NCBI RefSeq assembly: GCF_900116515.1
Contig: NZ_FPBA01000008.1
Span: 124,001-188,000, forward strand
Source of the DNA: Geodermatophilus amargosae
GTDB lineage: Bacteria; Actinomycetota; Actinomycetes; Mycobacteriales; Geodermatophilaceae
Direction of reading: 5' to 3'
Length of the DNA: 64,000 bases
Position numbers and translations under genes: made by a program. The notes under the pieces were generated by a model, which made no database searches, was not told the origin of the DNA, and worked only from the letters and a program-made list of their open reading frames with translations. This document shows positions 11,429 to 21,785 of this stretch, in pieces (within the stretch, counting starts at the first letter, position 1; each line of letters starts with the position of its first letter).

Positions 11429-12816
11429 CGGCGCCTCTTCCCCCCACCGGGCCGCTGCGGGCGGACGCCCGGGCGCGGGGCGGCCGTGGCGCCGTGCGGG
11501 CGGCCCGCGTCGGGGCCGACCGTGGCCGGTGACTCCACGACGACGTCGGCGCGCGCGGGACCGAGCGACCCGGCGTCCCGCTCGGCGAGGGCCACCCCGC
11601 CGCGGGCGGCGCCGCGGGCGCGGCGGGCGCTGGCGACCGGGCCGGCCGCGGCGCGGGTGCCCTGGCGGGCGGCGGCCGACCGCCGGGCGAGCACCCGGCG
11701 GCGCAGTGCCTGCTGCTCGGGCTCGCGCTCCTTGAGGTCGGCGACGATCGGGGTGGCCAGGAAGATCGACGAGTACGCGCCCGCCGCCAGCCCGACGAAC
11801 AGCACCAGCGCGAGGTCCTTGAGCGTGCCCACGCCGAGCAGGCCGGCACCGACGAACAGCAGCCCGGCCACCGGCAGCAGCGCGATGACCGAGGTGTTGA
11901 TCGAGCGCATGAGGGTCTGGTTGACCGCCAGGTTGGCCGCCTCGCCCCAGGTCATCCGGGCGCCCGAGGACAGGCCGCGGGTGTTCTCGTCGACCTTGTC
12001 GAAGACGACGACGGTGTCGTACAGCGAGAAGCCGAGGATGGTCAGCAGGCCGATGACCGTTGACGGCGTGACCTCGAAGCCGATCAGCGAGTAGACGCCG
12101 GCGGTGACCACGAGGTCGTGGATCAGCGCCGCGATGGCCCCGATGGCCATCTTCGGCTGGAACCGGATGGCGAGGAACAGCACGACGGCGACCAGGAAGA
12201 CCACCAGCGCGATCAGCGCCTGGTCGGTGATGTCCTGGCCCCACTCGGCGCTCACCGACTCGGGGCTGACCTGGTCGGTGTCGACGCCGGCGGCCGTGGC
12301 GACCGCGTCGACGACGGCCCGCTCGCCGTCGTTGTCCAGCCCGCCGGTGCGCAGCAGGATCTCGCCCCCGCCGACCACCTGGGCGGAGGCGACGTCCGCG
12401 CCGGCGTCGGTGGCGGCCTGGCGCACCTGCTCGAGCTGCTCGGTGGTGCCCGGCAGCCGGAAGCTGTTGCCGCCGGCGAAGTCGATGCCGAAGTTAAAGC
12501 CGCGGAAGACCATCGAGGCGATGCAGAGCAGCACGACCACCGCGGTGACCTTGTAGATGAGCCTGCTCCGGCCGACGACGTCGAGCCCGGCCTCGCCGTT
12601 GTAGAGGCGGTGCGCCAGCGAGGCCCGCTTCGGCCGGCCGCGGGAGCCGCCCTCGGCCGGCAGGCCCGCGTCGGCGAGCGCGGCGTCGTCGGCGGCCTCG
12701 GCCGCGTCGTCGGCAGCGTCGGCGTCGGCGTCGATGGCGCGCGCCTCGTCGGCCTCGGTGCCCACCGGCACCGGGGTCTCGGTCTCGTGCTCGGTGTCGT
12801 TGCGGCGGTCGCTCAT
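11425..12816 (-). CDS. secF: Protein translocase subunit SecF
   Basis: A 463-residue inner-membrane subunit of the SecDF complex, which uses the proton gradient to help pull proteins through SecYEG. The first transmembrane segment is near residue 90, followed by FNFGIDFAGGNSFRLPG. The periplasmic domain is next, then five more membrane segments that include GFSLYDTVVVFDKVDENTRG. Both ends are extended: an acidic Asp/Ala-rich cytoplasmic N-terminus of about 70 residues and a basic Ala/Arg-rich C-terminus of about 80 residues. The ATG overlaps the secD stop (ATGA). Confidence 0.95.
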   Translation of the reverse strand: MSDRRNDTEHETETPVPVGTEADEARAIDADADAADDAAEAADDAALADAGLPAEGGSRGRPKRASLAHRLYNGEAGLDVVGRSRLIYKVTAVVVLLCIASMVFRGFNFGIDFAGGNSFRLPGTTEQLEQVRQAATDAGADVASAQVVGGGEILLRTGGLDNDGERAVVDAVATAAGVDTDQVSPESVSAEWGQDITDQALIALVVFLVAVVLFLAIRFQPKMAIGAIAALIHDLVVTAGVYSLIGFEVTPSTVIGLLTILGFSLYDTVVVFDKVDENTRGLSSGARMTWGEAANLAVNQTLMRSINTSVIALLPVAGLLFVGAGLLGVGTLKDLALVLFVGLAAGAYSSIFLATPIVADLKEREPEQQALRRRVLARRSAAARQGTRAAAGPVASARRARGAARGGVALAERDAGSLGPARADVVVESPATVGPDAGRPHGATAAPRPGVRPQRPGGGKRRR

Positions 12817-14537
12817 GCCTGGCTCCTGTCCTGCGACGCGCGGGCGCCCGACCCGGCGCCGACCAGCTCGCGCTCGGCGCGCACGGACGGCGCGGCCGAG
12901 CGCCGGGAGCGGTCGACCTGGCCCAGGCCGGAGAACCGGCTGGTGCCGAAGGTGCGGAACCGGGCGAGCACGGCCATCAGCGGGTGGGTGAAGAGGAAGA
13001 CGACGACCAGGTCGAGGACCGTGGACAGGCCGAGGGTGAACGCGAAGCCCTTCACGTCACCGATGGCCAGCCAGTACAGGATCGCCGCGGCGAGAAAGCT
13101 GACCGCATCGGCCGACAGGATCGTGCGGCGGGCGCGGACCCAGGCGCGCGGCACCGCCGAGCGCAGGGTCCGGCCCTCGCGGATCTCGTCCTTGAGCCGT
13201 TCGAAGTAGACGACGAACGAGTCCGCCGTGATGCCGATGGACACGATGAACCCGGCGATGCCGGCGAGGCTCAGCGTGAAGCCGATCTCCCGGCCCAGCA
13301 GCACCAGGCTGGCGTAGACCACGACCGCCGACAGCAGCAGGCTGACGATCATCACCAGGCCGAGCAGCCGGTAGTAGACCAGCGCGTACACGAACACCAG
13401 CGCGATGCCGATGGCGCCGGCGATGAGGCCGGCCTCCAGCTGCTCGGCGCCGAGCTCGGTGGAGATCGACTGCGCGGTCGCCTGCTGGAAGGTCAGCGGC
13501 AGGGCGCCGTAGCGCAGCTGGTTGGCCAGCTCCTCGGCGCTGGCCTGGTCGAACGAGCCGGTGATGGTCGTCTGGCCGTTGATGGCGCCCTGGATGGTGG
13601 GCGCGGAGACCACCCGGCCGTCGAGGGTGAAGGCGACGTTGCTGCCGACGTTGGCGGCGGTGTACTGCGCCCAGGTGTTGCGGCCCTCGGAGTTGAAGTC
13701 CAGCAGCACGACCCACTCGCCGGTGGTCTGCTGCGTGCCGGCGCTGGCGTCGGCGATGTCGGTGCCCTCGATGATCGTCGGGCCGAGCAGGTACTTGGAC
13801 AAGCCGTCCTCGCTGCAGGCGGCGACGAAGTCGTCGGGACGGGCGACCTCGCTCGTGGTGTCCGTGGCGTCGCAGGTCAGCGTCGCGTACTGCGCGGCGG
13901 CCTCCTCCTGCGTCACCGCCGGGCGGTCGGTGTCCAGCGCCGGGTCGCTCACCGCGCCGTCGCTGGGGGTCGCGGCGTCGGTGGCCGTCGCGGCGTCGGT
14001 GGGGGTCGCGGCGTCGGTGGGGGTCGCGCCGTCGGTGGGGGTCGCCGCGTCCGTGGGGGCGGCGGGGTCGGTGGGGGCGGCGGGGTCGGTGGGGGTCGCG
14101 CCGTCGGTGGCCGTCGCGGGGTCGCTCGGCGACGCGCTGTCGGTGGACTCCGCGGGCGCGGCGGCCTCGGGACCGGTCACCACGGGACGGAACCGCAGCT
14201 GCGCGGTCTGGCCCAGCTCGCGGGCCTGCTCGCCGTCGTCGCCGGGCACCGAGATGACGATGTTGGCGTCGCCCTCGGTGACCACCTCGGCCTCGGCGAC
14301 GCCCAGGCCGTTGACCCGCTGCTCGATGATCTGGCGGGCCAGCTCGAGGTCCTCGGGCGCCGGCGCCTGCCCGTCGGGGGTGCGGGCGGTGAGCGTGACC
14401 GTCGTCCCGCCGCGCAGGTCCAGGCCGAGCTGGGGGGTGCGGTCGGAGCCGGTGGAGAAGATCAGGCCGTACAGGGCGGCGATGATCAGGACCAGCGCGC
14501 CGAAGTAACGGCGGGCGGGCAGGGCGCGGTTGGCCAC
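12813..14537 (-). CDS. secD: Protein translocase subunit SecD
   Basis: A 574-residue partner of SecF. The N-terminal membrane segment is followed by TPQLGLDLRGGTTVTL, the P1 head domain with a low-complexity Thr/Asp/Pro/Ala insertion (ten hexapeptides), and a C-terminal bundle of membrane helices with SIGITADSFVVYFERLKDEI. The GTG at 14537 (ANRALPARRYFG) was chosen because it has GGAGG just upstream and starts 10 bases after the yajC stop. An earlier in-frame ATG at 14576 would overlap yajC. The hexapeptide insertion is probably a flexible extracytoplasmic linker. Confidence 0.95.
   Translation of the reverse strand: MANRALPARRYFGALVLIIAALYGLIFSTGSDRTPQLGLDLRGGTTVTLTARTPDGQAPAPEDLELARQIIEQRVNGLGVAEAEVVTEGDANIVISVPGDDGEQARELGQTAQLRFRPVVTGPEAAAPAESTDSASPSDPATATDGATPTDPAAPTDPAAPTDAATPTDGATPTDAATPTDAATATDAATPSDGAVSDPALDTDRPAVTQEEAAAQYATLTCDATDTTSEVARPDDFVAACSEDGLSKYLLGPTIIEGTDIADASAGTQQTTGEWVVLLDFNSEGRNTWAQYTAANVGSNVAFTLDGRVVSAPTIQGAINGQTTITGSFDQASAEELANQLRYGALPLTFQQATAQSISTELGAEQLEAGLIAGAIGIALVFVYALVYYRLLGLVMIVSLLLSAVVVYASLVLLGREIGFTLSLAGIAGFIVSIGITADSFVVYFERLKDEIREGRTLRSAVPRAWVRARRTILSADAVSFLAAAILYWLAIGDVKGFAFTLGLSTVLDLVVVFLFTHPLMAVLARFRTFGTSRFSGLGQVDRSRRSAAPSVRAERELVGAGSGARASQDRSQA
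13944..14123 (-). repeat. Ten 18-bp tandem repeats inside secD
   Basis: Ten consecutive 18-base units encode the hexapeptide pattern D(P/G/A)A(T/A)(P/A)T: DPATAT, DGATPT, DPAAPT twice, DAATPT, DGATPT, DAATPT, DAATAT, DAATPS, DGAVSD. The units keep the reading frame, so copy number changes would lengthen or shorten the SecD insertion without breaking the gene. The units are similar but not identical at the DNA level. Confidence 0.9.
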
Positions 14538-14547
14538 GGGTCCTCCG

Positions 14548-14913
14548 TCAGAGGGTCTTGCCGGACGGGCCGTCACCGGGACGGTCGTCCCGGGCGGAGG
14601 GCTCGTCCACGGTGGGGTCGACCACGGTCTCCCCGTTCACGAGCGGGCCGGGCACCTCGCCGGCTGCCGGGCGCACCTGGATCACCGCCTGCCGCGCGTA
14701 GGTCACGACGACGCCGGGCGCGATCTCGACCTGGATGGTGGCCGGGTCGGCGAGGCCGGCCACGGTGCCGTACACGCCGCCGGCCATGGTGACCGGCACG
14801 CCGATCGCCAGCGCCGACTGCGTCTGGGTCTGCTGGCGCTTGCGCGCCCGCGCCGGCAGCACGATGAGTGCCACGAACGCCAGCGCGAGCAGGAGCAGGG
14901 GGAACAGTTCCAC
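14548..14913 (-). CDS. yajC: Preprotein translocase subunit YajC
   Basis: A 121-residue, single-span membrane protein that associates with SecDF. The N-terminal helix (LFPLLLLALAFVALIVLPAR) is followed by a basic stretch RARKRQQTQTQ and the conserved fold VTMAGGVYGTVAGLADPATI ending in VVVTYARQAVIQV. The last ~40 residues are a charged tail not seen in short homologues. It lies directly before secD, the standard yajC-secD-secF order. Confidence 0.93.
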   Translation of the reverse strand: MELFPLLLLALAFVALIVLPARARKRQQTQTQSALAIGVPVTMAGGVYGTVAGLADPATIQVEIAPGVVVTYARQAVIQVRPAAGEVPGPLVNGETVVDPTVDEPSARDDRPGDGPSGKTL

Positions 14914-15086
14914 GACGGGAGTGCCTCTCTACCGCGCAGGCTGCACGCGGTCGGTGCGGCCCGGGTCGGGACCGCTCGGGTACGTCGGTCGTGGCGCGCG
15001 GGCACCGGCCCACGCCGACACGGGATCGCGCGGCCGGGACCGGTCGGCCCTGGGATGGGCCGAGTTGCGCGCCAGCGGCGATGAGT

Positions 15087-16211
15087 CTAGGCGTCGAAGA
15101 GCGGTTCCGACGACGCCCCCGGGTCACGCGGGACGGCTGTGACACCACCGAGGGGGATCCCGCCGCGCGGCACCGGGTGGCCGAGGTGCAGCCAGGCCGC
15201 CTCGGTGGCCACCCGCCCGCGCGGGGTGCGGGCGAGCAGCCCGGCGCGCACGAGGAACGGCTCGCACACCTCCTCGACGGTGGTCGACTCCTCCCCCACC
15301 GCCACCGCCAGCGTGGAGACGCCGACCGGCCCGCCGGAGAAGCGCATGACCAGCGCCTCGAGCACCGCGCGGTCCAGGCGGTCCAGGCCCAGGTCGTCGA
15401 CGTCGTAGAGGGCCAGCGCGGCCTGGGCGACGGCGCGGGTCACCCGACCGTCGGCCTCGACCTCGGCGTAGTCGCGGACCCGGCGCAGCAGCCGGTTGGC
15501 GATGCGCGGCGTCCCCCGCGAGCGGCCGGCGATCTCCGCCGAGCCGTCGTCGGTGAGCTCGACCCCGAGCAGCGCGGCGCTGCGCGCGAGCACCTGCTGC
15601 AGCTCGGCGGGCTCGTAGAACTCCATCTGCCCGACGAAGCCGAACCGGTCGCGCAGCGGCCCGGTGAGCAGCCCGGCCCGGGTGGTCGCCCCGACGAGGG
15701 TGAACGGGTTGATCTCCAGCGGGATGGCCGTGGCGCCGGGCCCCTTGCCGACGACGACGTCGACGCGGAAGTCCTCCATCGCCATGTACAGCAGTTCCTC
15801 GGCCGGCCGGGCGATGCGGTGGATCTCGTCGATGAACAGCACGTCGCCGGGGCCGAGGTTGGACAGCATCGCCGCGAGGTCGCCGGAGCGCTCGATGGCC
15901 GGGCCGCTGGTGATCTTCACCGCGGTGCCGAGCTCGGACCCGATGATGAGCGCGAGGCTGGTCTTGCCCAGCCCGGGCGGGCCGGACAGGAGCACGTGGT
16001 CCGGCGGCCGGCCCCGGCGCTTGGCGCCCTCGAGCACCAGCGCGAGCTGGCGGGCCACCTTGGGCTGGCCGATGAAGTCGTGCAGCGAGTGCGGCCGCAG
16101 CGCCGACTCGACGACCCGCTCCTCGTCGCCGGCCTGCGGCGAGACGGCGAAGTCGCGGCTGATCCCGGACTCCAGCTCGCCGGTCAGCGACCGGTCGAAC
16201 GGCGCGCTCAC
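15087..16211 (-). CDS. ruvB: Holliday junction branch migration ATPase RuvB
   Basis: A 374-residue AAA+ motor that, with RuvA, drives branch migration of recombination intermediates. Walker A is GPPGLGKT (77-84), Walker B is LFIDEIHR (125-132), sensor 1 is GATTRAG and the arginine finger region is [11 protein letters not shown]-terminal winged-helix domain follows. The GTG start overlaps the ruvA stop (GTGA), making a tight ruvC-ruvA-ruvB unit. It is followed by 173 non-coding bases before yajC. Confidence 0.97.
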   Translation of the reverse strand: MSAPFDRSLTGELESGISRDFAVSPQAGDEERVVESALRPHSLHDFIGQPKVARQLALVLEGAKRRGRPPDHVLLSGPPGLGKTSLALIIGSELGTAVKITSGPAIERSGDLAAMLSNLGPGDVLFIDEIHRIARPAEELLYMAMEDFRVDVVVGKGPGATAIPLEINPFTLVGATTRAGLLTGPLRDRFGFVGQMEFYEPAELQQVLARSAALLGVELTDDGSAEIAGRSRGTPRIANRLLRRVRDYAEVEADGRVTRAVAQAALALYDVDDLGLDRLDRAVLEALVMRFSGGPVGVSTLAVAVGEESTTVEEVCEPFLVRAGLLARTPRGRVATEAAWLHLGHPVPRGGIPLGGVTAVPRDPGASSEPLFDA

Positions 16212-16846
16212 GACCGGCCCAGCAGCTGGAGGGCCTGCCGCAGCAGCGACGCGACGTCGACCCGGCCGGTGCCTGCGAGCTGCTCGTCGGCGACCGGTGC
16301 CAGCGCGGTGAGCGCGGTGTCGGCCTCGCGGGTGGACCAGCCGAGCCCGACCAGTGCCGAGGACAGCTGGTCGCGCCAGGGCGCCACGGCGGTGATCGGC
16401 GCGGCGCCGGCGACCGGCGGGCCGTCGAGCTGCGTGTCGGTGGTGGTGGCGCCCAGCCGGTCGCGCAGCTCGAGGATCAGCCGCTCGGCGCCCTTCTTGC
16501 CGATGCCCGGGACCTGCATCAGCGCCTTGACGTCGGCCATCGAGACCGCGCGCCGGACCTCCCGCGGCGGGTGGATGGCCAGCACCGCCTGCGCCAGCCG
16601 GGGGCCGACGCCGTTGGCGGTCTGCAGCAGCTCGAACAGCTGCCGCTCGTCGTCGTCGGCGAAGCCGTAGAGGGTGAGGGAGTCCTCGCGCACGACCAGG
16701 CTGGTGGCCAGGCGGGCGTCGTCCCCCACGGTGAGCCGGGCGATGGTGCCCGGGGTGCACTGCACCGCCAGGCCGATCCCGCCGACCTCGACCACCGCGC
16801 CGTCGGGAGAGACGGCGGCGACCCGGCCGCTGACCGAGGCGATCAC
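16208..16846 (-). CDS. ruvA: Holliday junction branch migration protein RuvA
   Basis: A 212-residue DNA-binding subunit of RuvAB. The N-terminal OB fold ([20 protein letters not shown]) is followed by helix-hairpin-helix motifs ([15 protein letters not shown] and [16 protein letters not shown]) and the C-terminal RuvB-contacting domain. The GTG at 16846 was chosen because it overlaps the ruvC stop and gives the family N-terminus. A longer frame upstream is antisense to nothing useful and not family-like. Confidence 0.95.
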   Translation of the reverse strand: MIASVSGRVAAVSPDGAVVEVGGIGLAVQCTPGTIARLTVGDDARLATSLVVREDSLTLYGFADDDERQLFELLQTANGVGPRLAQAVLAIHPPREVRRAVSMADVKALMQVPGIGKKGAERLILELRDRLGATTTDTQLDGPPVAGAAPITAVAPWRDQLSSALVGLGWSTREADTALTALAPVADEQLAGTGRVDVASLLRQALQLLGRS

Positions 16847-17409
16847 CGGGACACCCCCTGCCAGCGCGGCAGGGTGCGCTGCACGACCGGTGCGCCGATG
16901 CCGCCGGCGATCGCGGCGACCTCCAGCCGCTGCTGCGCCGGGCCGCGCCACACGTGGCAGACCGCCAGCGCCAGGGCGTCGGCGGCGTCGGCCGGCTTGG
17001 GGGCCGACGCCAGGCCCAGCACCCGGGTGACCATGAGGGTGACCTGCTCCTTGTCCGCCCGGCCGTTGCCGGAGATGGCCGCCTTGACCTCGCTGGGCGT
17101 GTGCCAGGCGACCGGGCGGTCGGCCTGCGCCGCCGCCAGCGCGGCGACCCCGGCGGCCTGCGCGGTGCCGGTGGCGGTGCCCTTGTTGTTCTGGGTGAAC
17201 ACCCGCTCGATGGCCACGACGTCGGGCCGGTGCTCACGCAGCAGCGCGGTGACCTGGGTGTGCAGCTCCAGCAGCCGCAGCTCGAGGTCCAGCTCCGCGG
17301 AGCTGCGGATCACGCCGACGCCCACGGCGGCCGGGCGCGCGCCGGGACGGCCGTCGACCACACCCCAGCCGCACCGGGTCAGCCCCGGGTCGATGCCGAG
17401 CACCCGCAT
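16843..17409 (-). CDS. ruvC: Holliday junction resolvase RuvC
   Basis: A 188-residue endonuclease that cuts four-way junctions symmetrically. Catalytic acid D7 sits in [16 protein letters not shown], the glutamate in [12 protein letters not shown], and the C-terminal acidic pair in [15 protein letters not shown]. The ATG at 17409 is preceded by a GGGGGAG ribosome binding site; a GTG 18 bases upstream would bury that site inside the gene, so ATG is preferred. Confidence 0.96.
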   Translation of the reverse strand: MRVLGIDPGLTRCGWGVVDGRPGARPAAVGVGVIRSSAELDLELRLLELHTQVTALLREHRPDVVAIERVFTQNNKGTATGTAQAAGVAALAAAQADRPVAWHTPSEVKAAISGNGRADKEQVTLMVTRVLGLASAPKPADAADALALAVCHVWRGPAQQRLEVAAIAGGIGAPVVQRTLPRWQGVSR

Positions 17410-17544
17410 GCCCGCTCCCCCTCTCACCGAACGCGTGTTCGACGGTCACCGTAACCGTCCCCGACGACGGCACCGGGACGCAACACGCGGCAGCACGCGG
17501 GCTGCGACCGGAGTCCGGGGCGCCGTCGGGAGCGTTCGGGAGGA

Positions 17545-17572
17545 CCCGGGGCGTCCGGCCGGACGCCCCGGG
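17545..17572. terminator. 28-bp perfect palindrome downstream of the YebC-type gene
   Basis: A perfect 28-base palindrome (14-base arms, starting CCCGGGGCGTCCGG) lies 19 bases after the yebC stop and 136 bases before the ruvC start. A GC-only hairpin at the end of a gene suits an actinobacterial terminator, which often lacks a T-tract. The lack of any loop and the perfect symmetry would also suit a protein-binding site or a cruciform. Confidence 0.55.
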
Positions 17573-17590
17573 GGAAGGCTCGGCGGCCAC

Positions 17591-18343
<753 letters not shown>

Positions 18344-18450
18344 GGCTGTCCTCCCTCGTCCCGGCGCCCGGCACCGGCACCCGGACGCACCGGTCGATCC
18401 TACCGGCGGGGGCGAGGGCCCCGTCCGAGCGGCGGGGGACGCCGACCCGC

Positions 18451-18987
18451 TCAGCCGCGGGCGCCGGCGCCGGTGGTGATCGCGTCCAGGCCGTCCTCGA
18501 CGTCGAAGAAGCGCGGCAGCGGGCGGTCGGCGTGCAGCCGCAGCAGCCGGGGCAGCCGCCGCGTGCGCAGCAGCGCGGTGTCGCGGACGGCGTCGTTGTA
18601 GAAGCGGCGCGCCAGTCCGATGCGGGCCTCGGCCTCGGCCAGGTCGGCCAGCAGCGCCCGCGGGATCCCGTGCACCTCGGGCGGCAGCGCGCGCAGTTCC
18701 CGGCCGAGGGCGTTCTCCGCCAGTTCCCGGTCACCGGCCGGCGTCTCGCGGGCCTCGTACGCGGCGGTCTTCAGCCGGCTCGCACGGTCCTCACCGAGGG
18801 CGGCGCTGTAGCCCGACGCGAGGTCCTCGGCCAGTGCGGCGCGCTGCAGGAGCCGGTCGTCGAGCACCGCCCGCGCCCGGGCCACGCGGGCCTCGAGGCG
18901 GCGGAGCCGGGTGAGCGTCCAGGCCGTCCAGACGGCCAGCAGGAGCACGACCACGCCCACGGCGAGCAGCCAGGCGTCGGGCGTCAC
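18451..18987 (-). CDS. LemA-like membrane protein
   Basis: A 178-residue protein with one N-terminal transmembrane helix (about 5-26), a long helical region ([20 protein letters not shown]) and a C-terminal LemA-like signature, [20 protein letters not shown] followed by FFDVED. LemA proteins are helical-bundle membrane proteins of unknown biochemical role. Family assignment rests on the FYNDAV...FFDVED pattern and is tentative. It lies 11 bases after the PimA stop, so it is probably the last gene of the PIM operon. A Nudix-type gene occupies the equivalent position in mycobacteria. Confidence 0.6.
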   Translation of the reverse strand: MTPDAWLLAVGVVVLLLAVWTAWTLTRLRRLEARVARARAVLDDRLLQRAALAEDLASGYSAALGEDRASRLKTAAYEARETPAGDRELAENALGRELRALPPEVHGIPRALLADLAEAEARIGLARRFYNDAVRDTALLRTRRLPRLLRLHADRPLPRFFDVEDGLDAITTGAGARG

Positions 18988-18998
18988 GACCGGTCACG

Positions 18999-20219
18999 CT
19001 AGCGCCGGACCCGCCTCAGCAGGGAGGGCAACACCCCGCCAGTAGGAGCGGTCACCTCGGCCACCCGTGTCCACGCCTCGTCGTCGGTGGCGGTCACCGC
19101 GCCGGCGCCGGGCAGCACGACGGTCTCGTAGACGGCGAGGACCCGGCGGGCGACCACCTGCCAGTCGTAGGCGGCCGCCGCCTCCCGGCCCGCTGCCGAC
19201 AGCGCCTCCCGGCGGGCGGGGTCGGCGAGCAGGTCCGACAGCGCGCGAGCGAGCGCCGCGCTGTCGCCGCGGCGGACGAGCACCCCCGCCGCGCCGTCGG
19301 CGAGGACCCGGGCGAAGGCGTCGAGGTCGCTGGCCACGATCGGCGCACCGGCGGCCATCGCCTCGATGAGGACCACCCCGAAGGACTCACCGAGCAGGTT
19401 GGGCGCGCAGTAGACGTCCACCGAGCGCAGGAAGGCGGCCTTGTCGGCCTCGGAGACCTCCCCGAGGAGCGCCACGTGCGCGCGCACGTCCTCCCCCACC
19501 GCCTCGCGCAGCGCGTCGGCGTCGCCGCGGCCGGCCACCAGCAGCCGGGCGCCGGGGTGCTCGCGCACGACGGTGCGCATCGCCGCCAGCAGCACCGGCA
19601 GGCCCTTGCGCGGCTCGTCGTAGCGGCCGAGGAACCCGATGGTCGGCCCGTCGACGCCACGCGCGGCACCCGGCAGGGCCGGCCCGTCGGCGAAGACGCC
19701 CACGTGCACGCCGTTGGGGATGATCACGGCGTCGCCGCCGAGGTGCTCGACCTGCAGGCGGCGGGCGAAGTCGGAGACGGCGATCCGGCCGGAGATCTTC
19801 TCCAGCCACGGCCGCACGACCGGACCCCAGGCGGCCAGCCACTTCGACCGCACGCTGGCGGCGTGGAAGGTGGCCACGATCGGCCCGGTGGCGATCATGC
19901 AGACCAGCAGGCCGATGGACGGCGGCGCCGGGTCGTGCACGTGGACGACGTCGAAGTGCCCCTCCCGCAGCCAGCGGCGCACCCGGGCGGCGGAGACCGG
20001 CCCGAACTGCACGCTGGCCATCGAGCCGTTGTAGGGGATCGGCACGGTCCGCCCGGCGAAGGTGATCCAGGGGTCGGTGAGCGACTCCTCGTGCTCGGCG
20101 GGGGTGAGCACCTCGACGTGGTGGCCCAGCCCGCGCAGCGTCTCGGCGAGGTCGCGCACGTGGTACTGGACGCCCCCGGGGACGTCCCACTGGTAGGGAC
20201 ACACCAGCCCGATGCGCAT
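18999..20219 (-). CDS. pimA: Phosphatidyl-myo-inositol alpha-mannosyltransferase PimA
   Basis: A 406-residue GT4 (GT-B fold) glycosyltransferase that adds the first mannose from GDP-mannose to phosphatidylinositol at the inner face of the membrane. MRIGLVCPYQWDVPGGVQYH gives the family start and glycine loop. IIPNGV, LGRYDEPRKGLPVLL and the EX7E-type donor motif ESFGVVLIEAMAAG are all present. The ATG overlaps the stop of the acyltransferase gene by one base. The neighbours PatA and phosphatidylinositol synthase make the specific assignment strong. A tail of about 35 residues is unique. Confidence 0.93.
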   Translation of the reverse strand: MRIGLVCPYQWDVPGGVQYHVRDLAETLRGLGHHVEVLTPAEHEESLTDPWITFAGRTVPIPYNGSMASVQFGPVSAARVRRWLREGHFDVVHVHDPAPPSIGLLVCMIATGPIVATFHAASVRSKWLAAWGPVVRPWLEKISGRIAVSDFARRLQVEHLGGDAVIIPNGVHVGVFADGPALPGAARGVDGPTIGFLGRYDEPRKGLPVLLAAMRTVVREHPGARLLVAGRGDADALREAVGEDVRAHVALLGEVSEADKAAFLRSVDVYCAPNLLGESFGVVLIEAMAAGAPIVASDLDAFARVLADGAAGVLVRRGDSAALARALSDLLADPARREALSAAGREAAAAYDWQVVARRVLAVYETVVLPGAGAVTATDDEAWTRVAEVTAPTGGVLPSLLRRVRR

Positions 20220-21154
20220 CAGCGGCGCTCCCCCGCCGGCGGGTCCGGCGGCACGTCCGCCCAGATCCGGCCGAGCACGTGCCAGTCCTCGGGGCGGACG
20301 GCGAGGTCGGCGGTGAACGAGTCGGCGACGCCCTGCATGCCCGCGGCGACCCGGTCGCGCAGCCGGCCGGGGCCGTCGACCCGCACCTCGGGCCGGATGG
20401 CGAACTCCCAGCCGCGGTCGGTGAAGCGGCAGATCGCCGGGTGCAGGGCGGCGCCGGTCTGGGCGGCCAGCAGCGCGGGGCCGGCGGGCATCGTCGTCGG
20501 CCGGCCGAAGAGGTCGACGGGGACCCCGCCGGGCCCGAGGTCGCGGTCGACGACCAGGCAGCTGAAGCCCCCGCCGGTCAGCCACTCGCGCAGCACGGCG
20601 GAGCTGGGCCGCTCTCCCCCGGTCAGCGGGAGCACCCGGATGCCGAGGGACTCCCGGTACTCCAGGAACCGCCGGAAGAGCGACTCGGGCTCCAGGCGCT
20701 CGGCGACGGTCGTGAACGGCCCGCCGAGCCAGTCGACGAGCCACACGCCCGCGGCGTCCCAGTTGCCGCTGTGCGGCAGGGCGGCGATGAGGCCGCGGCC
20801 GGAGTCCCGGGCCCGCTCGAAGTGCTCGACCCCGGAGTGGACCGTGTCGGCCACGATCCGCTCGCGGGGCAGCCGCGGCAGCCGGAAGGCCTCCTGCCAG
20901 TACCGGGCGTAGGAGCGCAGCGCCCGGGTGGTGAGCTCGTCGAGCTCGTCCTCGGCCAGCTTCCCACCGGTGGCCACCCGCAGGTTGGCCTTCAGCTGCC
21001 GGGCGCCGCGGCCCGCGCGGCCGGCGGCGTACCGGCCGGCGGCGTCGAACGCGCCGCGGGCCACCGGCTCGGGCAGCCGCTGGACCGCCTGCCAGCCCGC
21101 TGCGTAGCCGAGGTCGGTGAGCCGGGCGGCCGCCCGGGCACGGAGACCGCTCAC
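20219..21154 (-). CDS. patA: Phosphatidylinositol mannoside acyltransferase (PatA-like)
   Basis: A 311-residue member of the bacterial lipid A (HtrB/LpxL-like) acyltransferase family. The HX4D catalytic motif is H128-SGNW-D133 in AALPHSGNWDAAG. VVDRDLGPGGVPVDLFGR and PAGPALLAAQTGAAL follow. In mycobacteria the enzyme in this operon position acylates the mannose of PIM1/PIM2. The GTG start overlaps the stop of the phosphatidylinositol synthase gene (GTGA). Confidence 0.9.
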   Translation of the reverse strand: MSGLRARAAARLTDLGYAAGWQAVQRLPEPVARGAFDAAGRYAAGRAGRGARQLKANLRVATGGKLAEDELDELTTRALRSYARYWQEAFRLPRLPRERIVADTVHSGVEHFERARDSGRGLIAALPHSGNWDAAGVWLVDWLGGPFTTVAERLEPESLFRRFLEYRESLGIRVLPLTGGERPSSAVLREWLTGGGFSCLVVDRDLGPGGVPVDLFGRPTTMPAGPALLAAQTGAALHPAICRFTDRGWEFAIRPEVRVDGPGRLRDRVAAGMQGVADSFTADLAVRPEDWHVLGRIWADVPPDPPAGERR

Positions 21155-21783
21155 GAGGCGGGGGCCGACGGCGTCAGCGACTTGCCCTGGGCGCCGCGGC
21201 GCACGGCGACCACGCGCTGGGCGACGGTCACCGCACCGCCCACCACCAGCAGCCACAGCCCCACGTCGACGGCGTGGGGCAGGCCGAGGCCGGTGAGGCC
21301 GGTCCCGGTGAGCACCAGGATCAGCCGCTCGGTGCGCTCGACCAGCCCGACGTCGCAGGGGATCCCGACGCCCTCGGCGCGGGCCTTGATGTAGCTGGTC
21401 AGCACGCCGAGGACCAGGCCGACGAGGGCCAGCAGCGCGAGCAGCCGGTCGCCGCCGGCGCCGGTGTACCACCAGATCAGGGCCCCGAAGACGGCGGCGT
21501 CGACGGCGCGGTCACACGTCGAGTCGAGCACCGCGCCGAACGCCGAGCCGCCGCCGCGGGCCCGCGCCAGGGCGCCGTCGAGCATGTCGAGCAGCACGAA
21601 GACCGTGACGGCGAACGCGCCCCAGAAGAGGACGCCGTGGGCGATGAGCACCACGGACGCGGTGATCGCGCCGACCGTCCCGGTGACGGTGATCGCGTCC
21701 GGCGTCACCCCGGCGCGGGCCAGCCGGGACACCACCGGCGCCCAGAACCGGCCGACGGCCGCCCGGGCGCCCGACCCCAGCAC
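21151..21783 (-). CDS. pgsA: CDP-alcohol phosphatidyltransferase, probable phosphatidylinositol(-phosphate) synthase
   Basis: A 210-residue integral membrane enzyme with the full CDP-alcohol motif D69-G-x2-A-R-x8-G-x3-D87-x3-D91 (DGALARARGGGSAFGAVLDS). It would join CDP-diacylglycerol and inositol phosphate to make the phosphatidylinositol that PimA mannosylates. Membrane helices flank the motif. The GTG at 21783 starts two bases before the end of the HIT gene, with GGGGGA as ribosome binding site inside it. Operon context gives the inositol specificity; from sequence alone a glycerol-phosphate substrate is not excluded. Confidence 0.9.
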   Translation of the reverse strand: MLGSGARAAVGRFWAPVVSRLARAGVTPDAITVTGTVGAITASVVLIAHGVLFWGAFAVTVFVLLDMLDGALARARGGGSAFGAVLDSTCDRAVDAAVFGALIWWYTGAGGDRLLALLALVGLVLGVLTSYIKARAEGVGIPCDVGLVERTERLILVLTGTGLTGLGLPHAVDVGLWLLVVGGAVTVAQRVVAVRRGAQGKSLTPSAPAS

Positions 21784-21785
21784 GG

